Under the pieces are notes generated by a model that worked only from the letters and a program-made list of their open reading frames with translations, was not told the DNA's origin and ran no database searches. A stretch of DNA of 64,000 nt from Pseudomonas sp. A34-9 (lineage in GTDB: Bacteria; Pseudomonadota; Gammaproteobacteria; Pseudomonadales; Pseudomonadaceae): the NCBI RefSeq assembly GCF_029543085.1, contig NZ_CP119967.1:3436501-3500500 (forward strand), read 5' to 3'. Below are positions 59,948-64,000 of this stretch, piece after piece. The position numbers and the translations under genes were made by a program. Within the stretch, counting starts at the first letter, position 1. Each line of letters starts with the position of its first letter.

Positions 59948-60873
59948 CGCTGCGCAGCTATCGCCGCTCCGATGCCGGAGCGGTCAGCCGTCTGTTCCGG
60001 GAAACCTATGGTGACCATTACGTCCAGCCGCACGTGTATTTGCCGTTGATGATCAACCAGAACCACGGCGATGGAAGATGGCATTCACTGGTGGCGGAAT
60101 CCGGCAAAAAAATCCTCGGCCACGCCACGTTGTGCCGAAATGCCGGATCACAGACTGCGGAACTGGCATTGAGCGTGGTACATCCGTCGACACGCGGGCA
60201 GAACATCGCCACCCAATTGGGCATTCGCTTATTGATCCATGCGCAAGCGCTGGGTTGCCATGGTGTGACCATCAAACAGGTGACGCAGCACGCCTATACC
60301 CAGCGCATGGCTGACCGGCTCGGCTTTTGCAGCACCGGGTTATTGCTCGACTATGTACCCTCGCCGTTTGGCGATGCACTGCCGGAGTCTATCGTCATCG
60401 GCTACACCCCTATCGATGGCTACCGCCGCCCGCTCCCGGCATTGCCATGGCCGCAAAGCTGTCGCGAACTCATGGAGCATTTGTGCGAGGTACACGGGAT
60501 GCAGGAAAAAGAAGCACCCTGGGTGGGGCCGCCGATGCATGTCGAACACGCTTTCGGGCGTTATGACGTGATGCTGAAAAAACTCGATAGCGGTTTGCTC
60601 AAACAGTTACGACAACTGCCGGGGCACTGGATGATCTCGATCAGACTCAGGCTGGCAACGGGTTTCGCCAGCGCCGTGGACAGCCTCGCGGCGATGGGTT
60701 TCGTCTTCACCGGGATTGCCCCGAATGAACGTTGCGCGGGATGGCTGGCGTTGTTTCATCGCGGTTATCGGTCACGTACGCTGGAGTTGCGTTGCCCGCA
60801 CATCCAGCGCCTGCATGATCAGGCGCAACAGCACGTCGCCGCACGCGCCAGCGAGGCGTCGCCGCTGTCTTGA
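59935..60873 (+). CDS. GNAT-family acyltransferase, two-part
   Basis: The 312-residue protein has a GNAT fold in its first half (LSVVHPSTRGQNIATQLGIR with the acyl-CoA-binding RGQNIA loop, then VTQHAYTQRMADRLGF). A C-terminal half of about 150 residues has no domain that I can name. It begins 13 bp inside the end of the PaaK-like gene, implying coupled translation. In this cluster it may transfer an acyl group from the PaaK product to an amine, but that is inference from position. A perfect hairpin follows about 23 bp after its stop. Confidence 0.75.
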   Translation: MDNVTLRSYRRSDAGAVSRLFRETYGDHYVQPHVYLPLMINQNHGDGRWHSLVAESGKKILGHATLCRNAGSQTAELALSVVHPSTRGQNIATQLGIRLLIHAQALGCHGVTIKQVTQHAYTQRMADRLGFCSTGLLLDYVPSPFGDALPESIVIGYTPIDGYRRPLPALPWPQSCRELMEHLCEVHGMQEKEAPWVGPPMHVEHAFGRYDVMLKKLDSGLLKQLRQLPGHWMISIRLRLATGFASAVDSLAAMGFVFTGIAPNERCAGWLALFHRGYRSRTLELRCPHIQRLHDQAQQHVAARASEASPLS

Positions 60874-60895
60874 ACAAAAAGCCTGCACAGCGACC

Positions 60896-60919
60896 AGCCC
60901 GTTCAAGGTTGAACGGGCT
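60896..60919. terminator. Hairpin at the end of the lux-like cluster
   Basis: AGCCCGTTCAA and TTGAACGGGCT are perfect 11-bp arms around GG. No T-tract follows, so termination may need Rho. It lies between convergent genes. Confidence 0.6.
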
Positions 60920-60932
60920 ACGACGGTGGGGC

Positions 60933-61460
60933 TCAAGCCTTGGCTTTGACGCCCTCGTCGACGGGCTTGGCGGCGTTGCCTTCACCGTAGGTTTTCAAGT
61001 TCTGCAAGACATAGATCGCTTTCTTGAATTCGGGAATCAGGTTCTTGCCGTAAGCGTTGCCATTGAGCCCATTGGCCTGGATGGCATCGAGTTGGGTGGC
61101 GAAATACTCCAGCGCATTGAATTTCGCATCGACATCTTTGGTCACGCCGAAACGGTCGAATTTGTCGCCTGCGTTCATCAACGTGAACGAAGTAATCTCG
61201 GAGATCAGCCCGCGGCCACGCAGAAACGCGCTCAGGTTACCCAGTTGTTTGACCGACACATTCGCAGGATCAAAACCCTTGATCTGCTTGCGCAAACCCT
61301 GCTTGTCCATTTCGGCGGTATTCAGCGCGTTGGGATCGTTGCCGACCATGGTCAGCATCTGCTGCACCTTGACGCTCTGCGCCACCTGTTTTTTTGCGCC
61401 GGTGTTACGAACCAGAACCCCTGCCTTGCTCTCCCAACCACCGACAATACCGATCGTCAT
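60933..61460 (-). CDS. Hypothetical soluble protein, 175 residues
   Basis: AGGGAG lies 8 bases before the ATG at 61460, which is preferred to the longer frame. The protein has no signal peptide. It starts TIGIVGGWESKAGVLVRNTG and is largely helical (VQQMLTMVGNDPNALNTAEM, LRKQIKGFDPANVSVKQLGN, VLQNLKTYGEGNAAKPVDEG). The composition is polar, with several Gly/Asn-rich turns, and no motif of a known family is evident. It is convergent with the GNAT gene and divergent from the chemoreceptor gene. I do not recognise its function. Confidence 0.6.
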   Translation of the reverse strand: MTIGIVGGWESKAGVLVRNTGAKKQVAQSVKVQQMLTMVGNDPNALNTAEMDKQGLRKQIKGFDPANVSVKQLGNLSAFLRGRGLISEITSFTLMNAGDKFDRFGVTKDVDAKFNALEYFATQLDAIQANGLNGNAYGKNLIPEFKKAIYVLQNLKTYGEGNAAKPVDEGVKAKA

Positions 61461-61842
61461 GAGAAGACTCCCTGTGAGATGACCATAAAAATATCCGTGC
61501 CAAGCACCATTAATGGGCGCGAGTATCGGCGGGCGAACTGATGGCACCAACCTATTTCTGCACTTTTTTACAATTCTTGTACATTCTCGATACAAAAGCC
61601 AAATGCCACGCAGATCCTGCCTCAGAGCTGTCATCACCATGAAATGAAAACCGCGATTACCCACGTTCGCCTGCGCTGATCAGCGCTTGTGTATCGATGC
61701 TGATACCGACCAGTCATCGGCACCTGCACTTTTTAGGACGTGAGTACCTAAAGCTTCCCGTCGCAACGACGATACGCTGTGGATACCCGCACTGTTTTAA
61801 CCCTGCCCCCTAATAAGAAACGCTGCTCAAGGACCGGTCTCC
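61461..61842. other. Intergenic region upstream of the chemoreceptor gene
   Basis: This 382-bp gap is AT-rich around 61561-61600. A TACAA-TTC-TTGTA palindrome (61569-61581) is followed by TACAA at 61591-61595, and a CGTCG/CGACG hairpin lies at 61759-61771. These are possible operator or promoter sites. I cannot assign -35/-10 boxes with confidence. Confidence 0.4.
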
Positions 61843-63834
61843 ATGCCCGCATTCCGTACTATTCAGGCTCGCTACACGCTGTTTCTGGTTCTGTTTATCC
61901 TGCTGTTGTCGGTATTGACCGTGGTCGGCATCAGCCAGTTGGTCGCGCCGAAACTGCGCCATACCGAAGAACAAGTGGTGCTCAACCGCATCGCCGAAGT
62001 CGCCGAGCAGATTCAGGGCGAGTTGAACAAAGTGCAGGCGCAACAGCGCAGCATCACCCAGACCATCCCGCTGCTCGACAGCGCCGCCATCGACACGGTG
62101 CTGCCAGGCCTGGTGGATCAATACGGCGAGTTGAAGGTTTTCGGCGGCGGGATCTGGCCGCTGCCGGGGCAGCGAGAGGCCGGGCGCAATAAATTCAGTA
62201 CGTTCTGGCACCGTGACGCATCGGGCAAACTGGCCGTGAACACGTTCTGGAACAGTGACGCGGCCCCCAACTATTACGACCAGAGCTGGTACAAGGGCGG
62301 CATGGCCACACCGCGTGGCCAATGCGCCTGGGCGGCGGCTTATAAGGATGATGCCAGCGCCGAGCCGCGCACCAACTGCGCCATGGCCATCCAGAAAAAC
62401 GGCAGCGCCTGGGGTGTTTCGACCATCGACGTGACCCTCGGCTTCTTCAATGATCTGGTGGCGCGCAAGGAGAAAGACCTCAACGCCGAAATGCTGATCA
62501 TCGAAGCCGACGGCAAGATCATCAGTAACAGCTCGCGCATCAGTGGCCCGATCGTGCTGAAAAACATCAGCGAACTGGCCGCCACGTCGACGTTCGCCAG
62601 CCAGGTAAAAAACGGCCTGCAGAACCGTGATCAAGCGCAACGCATCGAGTTCGACAACAACGGTGAAGCCAGCACCTTCTTCATGCGTCCGATTGAAGGT
62701 ACGCCTTGGTTCCTCGCCACCGCCCTGCCGACAAAAATGCTCACGGCGCAGCGTGATGACGTCCTCAGCACCTTGAGCCTGTTGCAGATTCCGCTGGTGA
62801 TTCTGCTGGTGCTGTTGCAGGTCTACGCGATTCGCCAATTGGTGCAGCGCATGAAAGCGTTGAAAGCCAACATCGATTTGCTGTCCAGCGGCGATGCCGA
62901 CCTGACCCGCCGCATTACCATCCGCGCCGAAGATGAACTCGGGGCCATCGGTCACTCGGTCAACACCTTTATTGCCTACCTGCAAAACATGATCGGCGAA
63001 GTGACCCAGGCCACCGGCGCCATGGCGTCCAGCCTCGACAACCTGCAACGCACCTCGGCACACACCAGCCAGATTCTGCTGCGTCACGCCTCGGAAACCG
63101 ATCAGACCGTTACTGCCATCACCGAGATGAGTTCGACGGCAGAAAGCGTGGCGCAGAATGCCGCCGAAACCGCCGCATTCACCCAGCGCGCCAATGAAAA
63201 CGCCGACCGCTCCCGCGTGGTGGTGGGCGAAGCGACCAACAGCGTGGTGGCGCTGATCGATGAAGTGGCCAGCGCTACGCACAAAGTCGAAAACATGCAG
63301 CAGGACGCTCAGCGCATCACCGAAATCCTCGGGGTGATCGGTGCGATTGCCGGGCAGACCAACCTGTTGGCGCTCAACGCCGCGATCGAAGCAGCACGGG
63401 CCGGTGAGCAGGGCCGAGGTTTTGCCGTGGTCGCCGACGAAGTCCGCGCCCTCGCCGCACGCACCCAGGCCAGCACCTCGGAAATCAACGAGATGCTGAC
63501 GCGCCTGACTCAGGGCGTGAGTTCTTCGGTCAACGCCATGGAAAACACCCAGGCCAGTTGCCAGTCCGCCGCCGACGCCACCGCCCGGGTCAATTCGGGT
63601 CTGGATGAGATGGCCGGTTCGGTCAGCCACATCAACAGCCTCAGCACCCAGATCGCCACCGCCGCCGAGCAACAAAGTGCCGTGACCGAAGAGATCAACC
63701 GCAGCATGGTGCAGATCCGTCACATGGTCGATGAACTGGTGCAGAGCGGCAAAGCCAGCGAACTGAATACTCACCAGTTGCTGGAAGCCAACAGCCGGGT
63801 GAGCGCGATCATGGGGCGTTTCAAAGTCCGCTGA
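61843..63834 (+). CDS. Methyl-accepting chemotaxis protein with periplasmic PDC/dCache-type sensor
   Basis: The 663-residue chemoreceptor has membrane helices at about 11-32 and 302-325. The large periplasmic sensor contains [28 protein letters not shown] and [10 protein letters not shown], as in dCache domains that bind amino acids, amines or organic acids. A HAMP region follows, then a cytoplasmic hairpin with the conserved tip [33 protein letters not shown] sequence near 490-535. Methylation-site helices flank the tip. It should control flagellar swimming through CheA/CheW. AAGGA lies about 10 bases before the ATG. The ligand is unknown, though amines fit the surrounding catabolic genes. 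Confidence 0.88.
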   Translation: MPAFRTIQARYTLFLVLFILLLSVLTVVGISQLVAPKLRHTEEQVVLNRIAEVAEQIQGELNKVQAQQRSITQTIPLLDSAAIDTVLPGLVDQYGELKVFGGGIWPLPGQREAGRNKFSTFWHRDASGKLAVNTFWNSDAAPNYYDQSWYKGGMATPRGQCAWAAAYKDDASAEPRTNCAMAIQKNGSAWGVSTIDVTLGFFNDLVARKEKDLNAEMLIIEADGKIISNSSRISGPIVLKNISELAATSTFASQVKNGLQNRDQAQRIEFDNNGEASTFFMRPIEGTPWFLATALPTKMLTAQRDDVLSTLSLLQIPLVILLVLLQVYAIRQLVQRMKALKANIDLLSSGDADLTRRITIRAEDELGAIGHSVNTFIAYLQNMIGEVTQATGAMASSLDNLQRTSAHTSQILLRHASETDQTVTAITEMSSTAESVAQNAAETAAFTQRANENADRSRVVVGEATNSVVALIDEVASATHKVENMQQDAQRITEILGVIGAIAGQTNLLALNAAIEAARAGEQGRGFAVVADEVRALAARTQASTSEINEMLTRLTQGVSSSVNAMENTQASCQSAADATARVNSGLDEMAGSVSHINSLSTQIATAAEQQSAVTEEINRSMVQIRHMVDELVQSGKASELNTHQLLEANSRVSAIMGRFKVR

Positions 63835-63849
63835 CTCACCCTGATCCGC

Positions 63850-63935
63850 TGTAGGAGCTGCCGCAGGCTGCGATCTTTTGATCTTGTCTTTTAAAAACAA
63901 AGTCAAAAGATCGCAGCCTTCGGCAGCTCCTACAG
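63850..63935. repeat. Inverted REP pair at the right edge
   Basis: TGTAGGAGCTGCCGCAGGCT and AGCCTTCGGCAGCTCCTACA face each other across GATCTTTTGATCTTGTC and related AT-rich sequence. It is the same family as 29537-29609. Confidence 0.85.
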
Positions 63936-64000
63936 TGGGATCGCATGCAACCTGACAGATTTGTCATCTCACGCTCAGCAACCTGTCAGCCTTGATCTAC

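Noticed and set aside
53816..60873. Bioluminescence operon
   Set aside because: Only LuxE and LuxC homologues are present. There are no luciferase (LuxA/B) or LuxD genes anywhere in the window.
60896..60919. Strong intrinsic terminator after the GNAT gene
   Set aside because: The stem is perfect but lacks a T-tract on either side, so it is annotated only as a hairpin of uncertain terminator function.

Overview
The window looks like chromosomal DNA of a fluorescent Pseudomonas (P. fluorescens complex). Supporting signs are a pvdQ acylase next to a Fur-like PA2384-type regulator, OprB and OprD porins, many P. fluorescens-type REP palindromes, two DUF6124 genes, and a GC-rich codon pattern throughout. 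I see no tRNA, rRNA, CRISPR array or prophage.

Layout. 1-2.6 kb: the end of an OprB porin, two small oppositely charged proteins, the alanine exporter AlaE, and a more AT-rich islet with two unrecognised small genes. 2.8-6.1 kb: a gamma-glutamyl-polyamine operon (PuuB-like oxidase, HTH-cupin regulator, glutamine-synthetase-like ligase) headed by a 12-bp-arm palindrome. 6.2-11.9 kb: a probable organosulfur uptake operon (substrate-binding protein, arylsulfotransferase-like propeller, TonB receptor) divergent from a GlxA-type regulator. 11.9-15.8 kb: a DUF2252 protein, an OmpR/EnvZ-type two-component pair, and a coupled pair of small genes. 15.9-17.8 kb: a tandem duplication of a DUF6124 gene and its long structured leader. 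17.9-28.7 kb: ProP, a DUF502 protein, TetR plus a SpuC-like aminotransferase, an amidase, OprD, and a siderophore receptor followed by a small secreted protein. 28.9-42.7 kb: housekeeping and catabolic genes (GNATs, DinB, ZapE, agmatinase with a PotF-like binding protein and LysR, NCS2 permease, LEA14-like lipoprotein, nitrilase with LysR, DUF883), a complete IS3-family element, and a DpkA-type reductase.

42.9-53.5 kb: a 1621-residue DUF6543-type toxin ending in an HExxH domain, a PepSY protein, an orphan FecR, PvdQ, about 950 bp of repeats including a G-rich telomere-like tract, a Fur-like regulator and two tiny envelope proteins. 53.8-60.9 kb: an MdfA-like exporter, a LuxE-like acyl-protein synthetase, a LuxC reductase fused to a PaaK-like adenylation domain, a second PaaK-like enzyme and a GNAT. 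This is a lux-like aldehyde module with no luciferase. The window closes with an unrecognised protein and a chemoreceptor.

Two items stand out. First, each DUF6124 leader contains four segments (1 to 4) that can pair 1:2, 2:3 or 3:4, with segment 4 carrying the ribosome binding site. The two copies differ in the pairing segments but keep complementarity in all three partners, which points to an attenuator-like translational switch. Second, the LuxE / LuxC-PaaK / PaaK / GNAT / MFS cluster looks like an uncharacterised biosynthetic pathway. Polyamine and amine catabolism recurs at three or four separate places, which fits a root- or soil-associated lifestyle.
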